Below, one piece after another: positions 43,366 to 54,983 of a stretch of DNA of 64,000 nucleotides (position 1 is the stretch's first letter; each line of letters opens with the position of its first letter). The notes beneath the pieces are model-generated. The model was not told where the DNA came from. It saw nothing but the letters and a program-made list of their open reading frames with translations, and ran no database searches. Where the stretch lies: assembly GCA_038049695.1 (NCBI GenBank), contig CP142454.1, positions 75,493,501 through 75,557,500 of the forward strand, in the 5' to 3' direction. The stretch comes from Cinnamomum chago. Lineage: Eukaryota > Streptophyta > Magnoliopsida > Laurales > Lauraceae. Position numbers and translations under genes: made by a program.

Positions 43366-45599
43366 GTAAAAGGAAATTAGGCTCACGTTAATTCTTTATG
43401 GTATGACTTTACTTTATGCACATTTTACTCTAATCTGGTGTTATCCAAGTGATAGCTTTTATGGACTGAACTCCGATGAGCAATCCCAACGTAACATCAC
43501 AATCCCTCCTTTGGGAAAGATTGCAACTTACTAATCAATTCGCCCATTGGTGATAAAATTCACCATAGGACTATCTTTACATCGCAGAATCAAACAATTG
43601 GACCACTTTGGTGGCTACCAAACCTTTGGATCCTTGGATTTTAAGCAAAGATTAATAAATGGCTATCTAAAACTTTAATGGTCACAATTTATGGGAATAA
43701 GATTTTAAACCAATAAAGGAGGTGATCTGGGAAGGTTAAAATAAGTTGTGTCCATACACTTTATGTGTATGTGTTATGGCCTTTAAGAGATAAGTAGGCC
43801 ATCTGGTAGAACAACTAAAGACTGACCCAAAACTAGATGGGAACTAAGGATAGTGAAATCCTAAAGACACAATAATCAATGTGGATAGACTCCACTAGGG
43901 TTCAGTGCATGGTTCTGTACCTGTCGACTAGCGTGGGCAGCCATTGTTTTTTTTTTTTTTATTCACTTGTACCTACCAGTTTACAAACAAGCTGGCTTGG
44001 CTACTACATAGGATTCATGGTTAATAACTATAAGACAAGCATAACCCATTTAGGATTCATAAACAACCCCTAGTTAGCTCTCAGGCAACCAAATCAGCCC
44101 ACATAGATGGCTCTATTTAGATATAATTTTCACAAACATGTGACGTGCAACTTGAATCTACATAGGCCTGCACAAGTACACAAGTACTACACTTATGGTG
44201 AATTTAGATGACCCGGATTACAGGCTCAACTAATAGGGCAACCCAATCTGATACAGCCATCATAACAAAATTCAATTAAGTACTCATCAGATGAGCCATC
44301 AAAACGAAGAGAACACATCAGCAGCCTTTTTTTTCATTGTAGATGATCCATAATGACTCTGGTTATGATTGTGAATTGTCCATTGATTTTGCAAGCACCA
44401 CGATGAGCACATTAGGGCTCAGCATCTGGATATTGTGATTGCTTGTCACTATGAGAGAATCACAACCATTCAATTGATATCGAGTAATTTTGACCCATCT
44501 TATGAGTAAAACAAGAGAAATCCAAAGGCTTGACTGCTATGATGGATTGGGATTCTTGAATTTTATCTTAGAATGAGTGTCTCATGTCCATCCCAGAAAA
44601 CCTACCCAACCCTCTTACACGCATACATTTAAGTTATGCATTTTCATGACCCTTGAACAAAACTTAAGATTGAATCCTATTTTACATGAGTTGGGAGCAT
44701 ATCCCATGGGTCTTATTTCTATTTTCTGCTCAAAGATCTCCTTCTCTGCAACTCAGCATTGAATCATGAGTGACAGATGGATAGTGTTGTCCTCTCTTTC
44801 ATTAAGATGAGATCTTTAAGAGGAGAATAGAAATGCCTGTGGCATTTTTCTATAAAAAAAAAGAGTGAGATGGGTGTGTGCATTGAGTTTCATTTTCAAA
44901 GTGAGGTGTGGGCCATGACATGGATCCGCACACGATCAAGAAATGATCTAACAATTTATATATATATATATATATATATATGATCATAGGATTTGAATCT
45001 TCAATATATATGTTCTATAAAGCATTAAAACGCACGAGACACCAAGTATTCTACAAATTGAAATCGAAAGATCTCCATCTAATAAAGATCAGATCTGTGG
45101 GTTGTGACTTTGCAATTCTAGGTCTAAGACTCAAAAGCCACTTATACGAAATCTTGGAAAGACTATGGATTTATCTAGAATTACAAAATCAACAATATTA
45201 ATCTATTGCAATTAACAATTAATATTACAAATTGATAAATGTAAACTAAGCATACCTGGTGCCATGAAGGAGTGGATTTGTGGTATGGATTCTGAATTTG
45301 ATCCAGTGCTTAATACTTCATACCTATAGTACCTTCCTCCTCTATTCCTGTCTATACTTGCGATGGAAGCCTTCTTTTTGCGTAAGGGACTAGAGGCGGG
45401 GACTGCAAGCAACCCTTTTAAAGCGCCAAATGATATCCTTTCTATCAAGGATATCCATAACCATGATAGTACCTTGAAACTGGTGAGAGAGGGTTATCCT
45501 CAAATAACCAAAAATATAAATACAGGATCTATTAAAACTGAGCCAACCAAAGATAAGGATAAACCATTTCAAAATAAATATACGTGGTTGTTGGGACCA
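43366..45599. other. Intergenic, no gene; TA microsatellite
   Basis: No recognised gene or element ends. A TA microsatellite lies at 44955-44982. A plus-strand open frame starting at 45363 runs into the LINE, but its first 75 codons match nothing I know. Confidence 0.45.
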
Positions 45600-47572
45600 C
45601 ATATGGTTGATTCTAACAACTTCTTCCCTTCCACATGTGGTCTACGTCAGGTGGAACCCCTATCTCCTTACCTCTTCATCGTAGTAGAGGAAATTTTGAT
45701 CCTTAATGCATAAGATCTTCAAGCACAAAAATTGATTACACCTGTCTCCCTTGTTCAAAACACCCCATGCGTTCCTTTGTATTCTCATGATCTCATGCTC
45801 TTTCTTAGAGCCTCTTCCAAAAGAATCCTTTGTATCAAACACCTTTTAGCCAAGCATGAGTCAACCACGGGCCGAGTTTTTAAACTCTCTTAAAGCCACC
45901 TACTCATTGGTAAATGTAATCATCGAAAAAGAGATCCATCCTAGCCATGATTGATATCCCAATTACCAATCCACCCATTACTTATTTAGGTGCCCCTCTC
46001 TTCTTCGGAAGCCTAAGATTCTCCCATTTTACAAAATTGATGGATGCTGCCATTAGAAACAAGCTTTTAGGTTGGAAAGCCAAAGCCCTATCTTTTGCAG
46101 GAAGATTGATTATTGTTAGGCATGTTTTAACAAGTATGCCCCTCCACATATCGCTTTCCACTCCCTTCCCTAAAAAAAGTGTGCTTACAAATAGAGACGA
46201 TTCTAAGGAATTTCTTATGGTCATCTGATCATTTGAAAACAAAACATAACATGCTGCGTTGGGATCTCATCTGCCTCCCAACACCAAAAGGTGGGCTGAA
46301 TATTCGTAGAGTGAGCGCAGCTGCGCAGTTAATAAATGCTTGTATGTTGAATCTTTGGTGGACTGGAATGACCCCTTCTTCTTATGGGCCGGGCCACTTG
46401 GTTCAAAGCAAGATATTTTAAGAATGACTCCATTTGGAATATACAAAGTCCACTTGCAGGCTCATGTATTTGGAAGAGGATTAGATCTTTAGCCACCATT
46501 CTTCGCCATGAAAGCATATGGTCGATGGGTTATGGAAGGACTAACAACCTTTGGCACGATAATTGCTTGGAACACAATAAAGTGGCACTTATGTTCCTGC
46601 AATTCACCTTTCCCACAGATGATTCTATATCATTGTTGATTATAGATGGGCGATGGGTGATCCCAAATCATCTCCCCCAAACCATCAGACAACATTTGCA
46701 GTCTGCCACTAACATTATCCTCCCTGCTTCTCTTCAGGCGGATTTAGTTTCTTGAGCTGGTAGCACTGATGGGAATCTCTCTCTCCAAACAACCTGGAAC
46801 TTGGTTAGATCTAGAGCAGCCATTGTTCCTTAGAGTTCCTTGGTTTGGAACAAGATTGTCAATCTACGAATATCTTATTTTGTTTGGCGACCGTTTCACA
46901 AAAGAACTCCAACGCAAAATTGTGCTAGATCAATTGGTGTTTTGCTTGTGTCTAGATGTGCTCTTCGTTATAGTAATGAAGAGTCTGAGATGCATCTGTT
47001 CCTCTCATGTTGTAGACCTTTGGTGCTAGATTTTATCTTTCATAGGGGCAACTCTTCCTTATCAACTTTTGGTGTTGGATTCTATTCTTCATTGGGGCAA
47101 CTCTTCCTTATCATTCTTCCCCATTTCAACTATGGGCTCTCATGTTTGTAGGCAGAAACAAGTTAGAGCGACAGTGGGATCTCTTGTTTTCTTTCACCGA
47201 ATCAACATGATATGGCAATGTAGAATTGAGGTAGTTCTTAACAACAAATCAGTGACTAAATCCTAGGCAATAATAAGATCCTTGTCAAACAGTACCCTTC
47301 AGACTCTATTTGGTACTTGCCTATAGATGTTCAGAGGTCGTCTAATGATGCTCTTCTTCGATTTTTTGGGAGACATCTCTCTAGTTACCTTTTGACAGTC
47401 TAATTGTTGTTTATATTGGCTTTTCTTATTTTTTTGGGAGACATCTCTCCAATTACCTTTTGATAGTTTATTATTATTATTATTATTATATTGACTCTTC
47501 ATATCATGTAAGACTCATGTAATATCTTTCATGTGGGCTCCCTGCCCATGATTTTTTTATTAGAAAAAAAAA
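45600..47572 (+). mobile_element. LINE (L1-type) 3' fragment: RT end and zf-RVT
   Basis: 5'-truncated plus-strand LINE. The RT part starts at FFPSTCGLRQVEPLSPYLF (usually RGLRQGDPLSPYLF). The Y-A-D-D box is eroded to YSHDLMLF near 45780. Then PITYLGAPLFFGSLRFSHF, GWKAKALSFAGRLIIVRHVL and WDLICLPTPKGGLNIRRV. The zinc-binding RT-associated domain is at 46840-47030 (ISYFVWRPFHKRTPTQNCAR, SEMHLFLSCC). Frameshifts separate these blocks. A short A-rich stretch (ATTAGAAAAAAAAAT) at about 47560-47573 may be the 3' tail. An ATT microsatellite sits at 47461-47489. Confidence 0.82.
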
Positions 47573-47573
47573 T

Positions 47574-48930
47574 CATGCTCCTGCCCGCCCACTAGCTTAA
47601 AATCACTTCACATTCTGCCCCACGTGAGCTGGATTCGAGCTGGTGTGGCTGAAGACCCACCCACATTTTGTCAACCATCAATTTTCATTCCACGAGAACT
47701 TTTTTTTTTTTTTTGGTAACCCATCGGAGGGGCTGTGACCCTGAGACTCGTGACACAACTCACACATGTGAGGTGATGGGAACTCACACATGAGAGGAGA
47801 AATAAACACAACTCACACATGTGAGGTGATGGAAACTCACACATGTTAGGAGACATAGACACAACTCACACATGTAAGGTGATGGGAACTCATACATTCC
47901 ATGAGAACTTTAAATCATTTATAGTCACAAGAATGTTAGTTTTAAACCTGTCAAAACTGCCTGCAGTTGGAATGTTGGATCCTGTGTCCTTAGAATCTCA
48001 TGAAGAATGAACAATTGAAATATAAAATATTCGAATGGCTGACTTCGTTGATTGAAGATGTTTCATCTCTAACCGTTAATTTCATCAACCCAACTGTTGG
48101 GCGCCGATTTGTTCTTCTCTTGGTGTTATCTCATTATGCATAGGACTAAGGATTCTTCTCTTCGCAAAACCATGAGAGATATAAGAGGGATCATGACCTT
48201 GTATAACTTTATTTCTGATGCATAATGAGGAAAAGTCCTTCCTATAGCCGGTAGGAAGAATTACATGCCATTCAATTCTTGAGCTCTATTAGGAAAATTA
48301 CAACCTGACAATCATATAATAATTACAGTAGTGATCTTGGAAAAGGAAATTTGCCCTCCATACCGATCAATTTTAATTTATTTTGAATTCAGGCTATGTC
48401 TATGCTGAAAGCTTTTTTGATTTACAGCTCGGTTTGAACAATGTCTTCTAAATCTACCCTAAGAAGCCAAAGCAGATGGAAACAAAATATAGGCGGATGA
48501 ATTTTTCAGCTCGGGATTTGTTGAAGGCTCAGGTCTGACCACTTCCAGGATTTTGAAATATGATTTCTTGCTCAAATGTCCAAAAGAAAATATACTTGAA
48601 TAAATCTTGGCTTGTCCTTATTATGCTTGTGAAGAACTACAGTTTGTTATGAATGAGTTTAATGATGTGCCTTTAAAAGTGTGTCTATACTTTTTTGTGG
48701 TATTGGATACCAAACGGGGTTGGTACGTTTTATGTGAATTTTCATAGATTGGACCCAATGGAAGTTTGTATCAGCAGATTTGATGGGCATGTTGCCATTC
48801 TTTCTCCAGTGTCCCAACATTTTTTTTCACACTGATATCTCCAGCCTATGGACATTCCAGCTGTTACCAAGACATGGCCTTTTTCCACAACATGACAAAC
48901 AAATTATATTAGTTTAAAGCCCACCTTGTG
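47574..48930 (+). pseudogene. DUF674 last intron and terminal exon relic (copy upstream of gene 1)
   Basis: Begins right after the LINE tail and matches 53150-54290 downstream of gene 1 block by block. The acceptor ATTCAG leads to a terminal exon from 48393 (AMSMLKAFLIYSSV, then TGA), which is mutated compared with the intact version at 53743. The 5' exons are absent; the LINE occupies that side. It contains a SINE-like insert (47702-47894). Confidence 0.7.
47702..47894 (-). mobile_element. SINE-like retroposed insert
   Basis: 193 bp flanked by a 16-bp direct repeat CATTCCACGAGAACTT / CATTCCATGAGAACTT (47686-47701 and 47895-47910; one mismatch). On the plus strand it opens with a T run of about 18, the poly(A) tail of a minus-strand insert. 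The long duplication plus tail is the signature of LINE-driven retroposition. The body contains three or four copies of ACACAACTCACACATGTGAG-type units. No clear Pol III boxes. The uninterrupted target is seen in the sister copies (for example near 53270). Confidence 0.65.
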
Positions 48931-49241
48931 AGGATCCAGGATCTTGCGAGGATATTGCTTAGGCTGAGGTAAGGGATATCCAGGCCAAGCCCACCTTTAA
49001 AAACACTGGCCTCCATCGAGCCCAAGCCCGAAACGGGCCTTAAAAGCTTGGCACGAGCTTGGATGTGTTACACTCATCAGGCCCGCGCCCACCTTTTTTA
49101 GATAATTGGGTCAGACCAAGTCGAACTTTTAGTGATCACTCTTTTGGGCTTCCTAATCACTTGTTACGGAAAATGAATCACAAACTACATATATTCCTTA
49201 TTTGGACGGGCTTTGGGCCTAATTACTTAATTCAACCCAAC

Positions 49242-49252
49242 ATATATATAAA
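49242..49252 (+). promoter_or_regulatory. TATA box of the DUF674 gene
   Basis: CATATATATAAACGG at 49241-49255, about 320 bases before the ATG at 49575. Upstream sequence (48930-49240) is shared with the region before the second DUF674 copy (60980-61190), but that copy lacks this TATA segment. Confidence 0.5.
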
Positions 49253-49574
49253 CGGGCCCAGCCGGAGTACTCATACAATTGACTGTGAACTAAAATAGAG
49301 TACAATTCATTTTGAAATCGAAATCCTTCACTCATTGCGGCCCGTGAATAGTTCACTCATGATGGATTTTGGAGTGAGAATTGTCTATGTATGACCCCAT
49401 CCAACATGGAACAATTTATTGGTCCCACTGAATTACATGAACAGAATCTATTCTATTGGCTCTTTATTAATAAATGCTTTGGATGCAAAAGACCTGCTCT
49501 TGTACTTCTCTTTGCCAAATACACTTTACCCATTCCAATGCAGGAGAGCAAGCAAACGGGAGAAGCAGAAAACC

Positions 49575-52500
49575 ATGGCAGCCAAACAGATGAGCTTGAC
49601 TCTCCTTGTGGACGAGAAAAGGAAGAGGGTCATCTATGCAGAATCCGGCAAGGACTTTGTAGAAACCCTCCTCAGCTTCTTGACATTGCCCCTAGGAACT
49701 GTCATCAAGCTCTCCGGCAAGCAATCCAAGATGGGTTCCTTCACCATGTTATATCAGAGCTTGGAGGATTTTGATTTGGAGTTCCTAAGTACCGAATCAT
49801 GCAAAGAAATGCTGCTCAATCCCAAAAGCTCTGCAGTAGAACTATACAAGAATCTACATCCAATGTTTGATTTAGGAGCCACTAAACCTAGCCAGTACTA
49901 TGTCTGTAGCTCTTGGAAACATGTCTTTGAAGAGCATATGGGCAGTACTGTTGAGAACGCTCGGTGTCCTTGCGGGAAAACTATGATTTGCGGGATATAT
50001 GAAGAGAAGGGGGCTGTTGATGCTGCTGGGGGAGATGGGGTGTTTCTAAAGGGAAATATGAGGTTTATGATAAGTGATGATCTGCAGGTGTCTGTTGTTT
50101 CTTCTTCTACGTGCTTCGCTCTGCTGAGGGAACTTGGCATCAGTGATGCATCTGTGCTTGTGGAGAGAAAAGTGATTGTTGGTGAAGAGGAGGTATGTGG
50201 TTGAATTGAATCTAAGTTTGGGTAATCTTGGGGTCTCATTTTCCTTTGCAGGAATGTCTTGAATTCATCTGGGGGGGAATTTGGAATGTGGATGAATTGT
50301 CATTCCTGAATTCCTTTTTTCATTTATGCTGAAATTCCTGCAGGAGAATTTCACTCATTTTGAAGCCCTTAATAAATTCTTTGTTTCATGGCTACTGGAA
50401 TTTATGATGGGAATTACACTTGTATAAGCATGCTTATATACAAATTCGAATGTGCAGATACTATAGCATATGAGATGTAAAAATAAATAGCTACCAGAGT
50501 ACATCAATGGATAAACACTATACTATTAGATGGGTCTCAATTTATCTGAAAACGCAACACTCAAACGTGGGTGTCACCTTTAGGAATCAAGAAAAACATT
50601 TTGGCAACTAAAATTCCTACATAAGGAATGGTCAAAAAGAATAATATGTACTTATAAATTCATAAATTCCAAGATATGAAATCTACTCTCATCCAAATGT
50701 GGAGATGCAATAATGTGATGGTTGTCCACTTGGGATTTCCAAATTCCGTGTTTCTTTGCTAGAACCCTTAATTCCAATCACATGAAAGTCACTTTTAATC
50801 CTTTGGAATTCCCAAATTCCAACCCCCTTAAGCATTTCTGAATGCTCCAGCCAAGAAGATGATTCGGGATTCCACAAAAGGGACAGCTTCTGGAGAATTT
50901 ACGAATTCTCCAAACATGAGTCCTTTGAATTCTTTGAAAGAAACAGGGCTTGTGGATTCTAAGCAATGACTTTCTATCAAATAAGTTAAAGGACCTTTTG
51001 TATAGGTGGCATTGAATTCTTATGATATTTATGCAGTGCCTTTCTATTAAAGGGGGATAAAAGTGAAGTAAAAGAGGAGAAAATTTACAAGGGGCACCGA
51101 TCTTCCCTTTTAGGAAATGGCTACCCTTGCCCACCACCACCCTACTAAAGTGAAATATTAGGAAAATGATGTCCCGTCTAGATCTCCCCCTTGGACCCTT
51201 CATTCCTCTCCTCGACACGTGTTTGAACAAAACTGACTTTACTATAAGTTTTGAGGAATTCAATAGGAAGTAGGTGAATAGGCCCTTAGTCGAAAGTTCA
51301 TTTGTTTGTTTCCCCTTCTTGTTAGGGATACTAACCCAAGAAAAATGTACTGCTCCTGTTGCATTCAGGTTTTGCATCTGCTTAAGTGTTTGTTACTATC
51401 CAAGACACCTTTAACAGATGTATTTCTGGGGGAGCTCAACACTATTGATGTGGTAGACCTTGATCTGAATGTCACTTGTCATGATTCCAAAGACAATCAA
51501 TCTCAATCAGAGAAAGAGATGGGCGATGACTCCAAGAAGATGAATGTAAAGTTAATTATGAGCAAATCAAACCACAGGGTCTTGTATGCGGACGGTGGGG
51601 GAGAATTCATAGATCTTCTCTTTTGCTTCCTTTCATTTCATCTTGGTTCTGTTGCTAAATGCTTTGGTGGATGTACTGGCATGGGATATTTCGATAGCTT
51701 AGTCAGTGCTCAATCTCAAACAGACAAAGAGATGGGCAGTGACTCCAAGAAGATGAATGTAAAGTTATTTCTGAGCAAATCGAACAACAGGGTCTTGTAT
51801 GCAGAAGGTGGGGAAGAATTCACAGATCTTCTCTTTAGCTTCCTTGCCTTTCCTCTTGGTTCCATAGTTAAATGCTTGGGTGGATGTACTGACACGGGAT
51901 GTTTAGATAACTTATACAAGAGCGCTGAAGATTTGAGCAGTAAGGATTGCATGATATCTGGGGGATGCAAAGACATGCTACTCGACCCAAAGCTACCACC
52001 GTATTTTGGGACCAAGAATCAGCTACTACCTGTTGAAGAACAAGTTCCACGTAAGCCCAAGTTTGTTTGTTGTGCCACTTGCCGTGGCTCTGCTGCTTTT
52101 ATTACAAGCCCTAGGATGTGCTGTCATTCGAGTAGGACGGACGTACAATTATCCACCACGAACCCAAAGTTTCCTGGTGCGGTGACGGAGCTTGGAGGAG
52201 CATTTGTGGCTGGACAAGCAATGTTCATGGTAACTGACGAGTTGGCTGTGAAACCTCTTTCAACCATGACGGGCATCTCTCTTCTTAGCAAATTCAACAT
52301 CCCCATCAGTGACATAGAGGAGCAGATTGTGTGCATTGAGGAAAAGGAGGTAAAGGAAAATAACTATATACATAAATGAATTTTGTATCTGCAACAAAGC
52401 CAAATCAAGGCTATATATTAGTGAATAGGGGCTATTCATTGGTTGGGCTAGCCCAAATGAATGCTTGTCCAACGGATGGTATAAAAACTAGTCCTGACTT

Positions 52501-53871
52501 GCCCAGAGTTGGCTGTCATCTTGGCTTATGAGGTCACAGATCAGACAAATTGAATGAGAAATCGAGTGTGGGTACATCTCTTCACCAGATTCAGCACAGT
52601 TACTCGGTTCAGTGACCTTCCGAGTTAAGTTGATTTTCTGAGTGCTTAAGTGTGCTCCAACCTTGGTTCAGTTAGTGGGCCTAATTACGCAGATCCAAAT
52701 TAGGACCAAAGGTTTATAGTTTGGCTCAGCTTACCTGGCCCCTTTAGAAATATTAGGCCTGTTTGTGAAATATGTTGCATTAGGTGTGCCCGGGTGGCAC
52801 ATTTAGCTATTAATCCAGCAAAAAGGCTTGTACCCTTGGTTTAAAGTAATGACTATCATGTAATTATTTTGCCCGCTGCGTACAGGTTTCTCTAGTCAAT
52901 GTTACTATTGATTGGTCCATAACAGTTTCTACTAAAACACCATTAAAACCCTGTTTTCTCCCTATTATATTGGTTTCTAAGCACTTTTGTATGCTTAAAA
53001 AAACTCTGAAAAAACTTTAGCATGGAAGAGTTACTTCAAATGTGAGGGCCAGTGTGATACTTCTATAGTAAGAATGTTGATTGTTCAACTGTTGGAACAT
53101 TACATAATGCATGTTTCGGCCTTTGTTAAAGTGGCCAAAACAGTGTTTAAGCCATGCTTCTGCCTACCCACTGGCTTAAATTCACTTCTCACATTCTGCC
53201 CAATGTTAGCTGGGCTCAGGCTGGTATGGTCGATGAACAGCCCTGTGTTGTCAACCATCAACTTTCATTTCATGAGAACTTTAAGGTCATTTGTTTTCAC
53301 AAGGATATGTTTGTTTTGAACATGCCAAAACTACCTGCAGTTGGAATGTTGGTTTTATCATCCCTACTCTTAGGCATCAATTTATTCTTCTCTTGGTCTT
53401 CTCTACATCATCATGCATAGGACAATGACTTTTTCTCTTTACAAAAACATGAGAGATAAAATGAGTAGAAGTCCTTCCTATTGTTGGAACCTTAAAGTCA
53501 TTCAATTCTTGAGTTAGAATCCAGTAATTACTAAAAATGAGGGCCAGATCATGTGGAGCCCATATGGGGTTCATGTGGGACTTACCCATAGTAAGATGAA
53601 TGCATATTACAACACATGTATTCTTATGAAATGTATGAAAAAGATGATTGGCTGTTACAAACTAACAATCATATATGAATTATAGTGATATCAGAAAAGA
53701 AAATTTGCTATCCATACTGATCAACATTTGTTTTGAATCCAGGCCATGTCTTTGTTGAAGGCCTCTTTGGTTTCCAACTCGGTTTTGAGCAATGTCTTCT
53801 ACCCTAAGAAGCAAAAGCAGATGGGAACAAAATCTAAGTGGAGGATTTTTTCAGCGCAGGATATTATCTAA
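49575..53871 (+). CDS. DUF674-domain protein, three exons, internally repeated
   Basis: Exons 49575-50192, 51369-52349 and 53743-53871, all GT-AG and all joined in phase 0; about 575 residues. The ATG (MAAKQMSLTLLVDEKRKRVI) is chosen because the second copy at 61382 starts the same way. Exon 1 is a DUF674 unit: the N-terminal block (VIYAESGKDFVETLLSFLTL), a Cys pair (ARCPCG) and FMISDDLQVSVVSS. Exon 2 opens with LLKCLLLSKTPLTDVFL, the family's usual C-terminal motif, then carries two N-terminal blocks (a 213-bp in-frame duplication), a Cys-rich stretch (CCATCRG) and FMVTDELAVKPLST. Exon 3 ends AMSLLKASLVSNSVLSNVFY. Plant DUF674 proteins have no established biochemical role, and none is assigned. 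No transmembrane segment or signal peptide is evident. The only apparently intact host gene here. Confidence 0.85.
51498..51923 (+). repeat. 213-bp in-frame tandem duplication in the DUF674 gene
   Basis: Two units, 51498-51710 and 51711-51923, each starting CAATCTCAA. Each encodes 71 residues (EKEMGDDSKKMNVKLIMSKS versus DKEMGSDSKKMNVKLFLSKS and onward). They differ at many third-base and some replacement sites but keep the frame, so the duplication is not brand new and the frame has been kept open. Confidence 0.85.
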
Positions 53872-54527
53872 AGCTGAGGCCTGATCACTTGCAGTATTTT
53901 GAAATACATTTTCCTTGCTCAATCTCCAAAGAAAATTTACTTAATTATCTTTGCTTGGCTTGTTCTTATTATGCTTTGGTAAACTATAGATTTCTATAAA
54001 TGGAGTTTAATGAAGTGCCTTGGAACTTACTAGTGTGGATAATTTTTTTGTGGTATTGGATGCTGATCTCATTAAGGTTCCTTACTTTAAAACCAGCAAC
54101 ATTTGTGTGTGTGAGAGAGAGGTTGTTTACTATATCTTGAAAGCAAATGGGGTTGGTTTATGTGGTCATTCTTTCTCCAGGGTTCGAACATTTTTTCACA
54201 CTAATGTCTCCAATCTTTTTGGACATTCCAGCTGCTATCAAGACACTGACTTTTTCCATCACATGGCAAGCAAATTTATGTTAGGTTGATAATGAAGAAT
54301 TGAGTATCTTGTGAAATTGCCAAAAAAAAAAAGTACTCATTATGCCTTTTCAGATTTTGCACTTTGTTGATCACATCTGTTAGAAACGTATTAATAGACT
54401 TTTCAAGAGTGTTCATGGGCTGGTCGGGGCCAGGGCATATCCTGGCCAAGCCCGCCTTTAGAAATGCAGGCCTACATCCGGCCGTAGCCCAAAGTGGACT
54501 TAAGAGCTTTGCCTGAGACCAGCCCTA

Positions 54528-54569
<42 letters not shown>

Positions 54570-54758
54570 AATGGAAACTTAAATCCAATTTTACCAATGC
54601 ATCCCCCCCTAAATAAAACCATGAAAGTCCTTATATGTTATGTAATTATGGCCCCTTCATCGTTTGTCCATCCACTAACTGCAAAAAAGTATTGGCAAAA
54701 TTGTAGTAACTGAAAGATAGAATCATAAAAAAAAGATAAAGAAGTAAGGATGGGAGAG
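53872..54758 (+). other. 3' spacer of DUF674 gene 1 with TA microsatellite
   Basis: Matches 48480-49050 in part (for example CACACTAATGTCTCCAATC near 54198). It carries a segment (GGCCAAGCCCGCC near 54444) like the promoter-side repeat at about 48980. A TA microsatellite lies at 54530-54566. No gene. Confidence 0.5.
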
Positions 54759-54938
54759 TGTTGAGATAATTTAGGCTGTTGAGATAATTTAGGCAAATAT
54801 TGATTGTGATTGAGGAAGTTTAGGAGTCATTCCTAAACTTAGAGTTTTTGCCTAAATAGTCTTCTAATTGTAATTTATATATATCGCTGGATTAATGAGA
54901 ATCAGGGCAAGCATTAAGCCTTTACATCAATCTTTTCA
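54759..54938 (+). repeat. 5' LTR of the Copia element
   Basis: TGTTGAGATAATTTAGGC, then the same 18 bases repeated at once, and on to ATCAATCTTTTCA. Contains a TATATATATCGC segment near the end that may serve as TATA. Identical by eye to 59460-59639. Confidence 0.93.
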
Positions 54939-54949
54939 TGGTATCAGAG
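54939..54949 (+). other. PBS of the Copia element
   Basis: TGGTATCAGAG immediately follows the LTR: initiator Met tRNA type primer site. Confidence 0.9.
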
Positions 54950-54983
54950 AAAGGTTGGCAACGCACCACGAGCATCTAAACCT

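Noticed and set aside
45363..45599. Upstream part of the plus-strand open frame leading into the LINE (MEAFFLRKGLEAGTASNP)
   Set aside because: Open, but no similarity to a LINE ORF or a host protein that I can recognise; probably chance read-in.
49391..49774. 127-codon plus-strand frame overlapping the DUF674 first exon
   Set aside because: Shadow frame of the DUF674 exon; the other frame has the family motifs and is conserved in the second copy.
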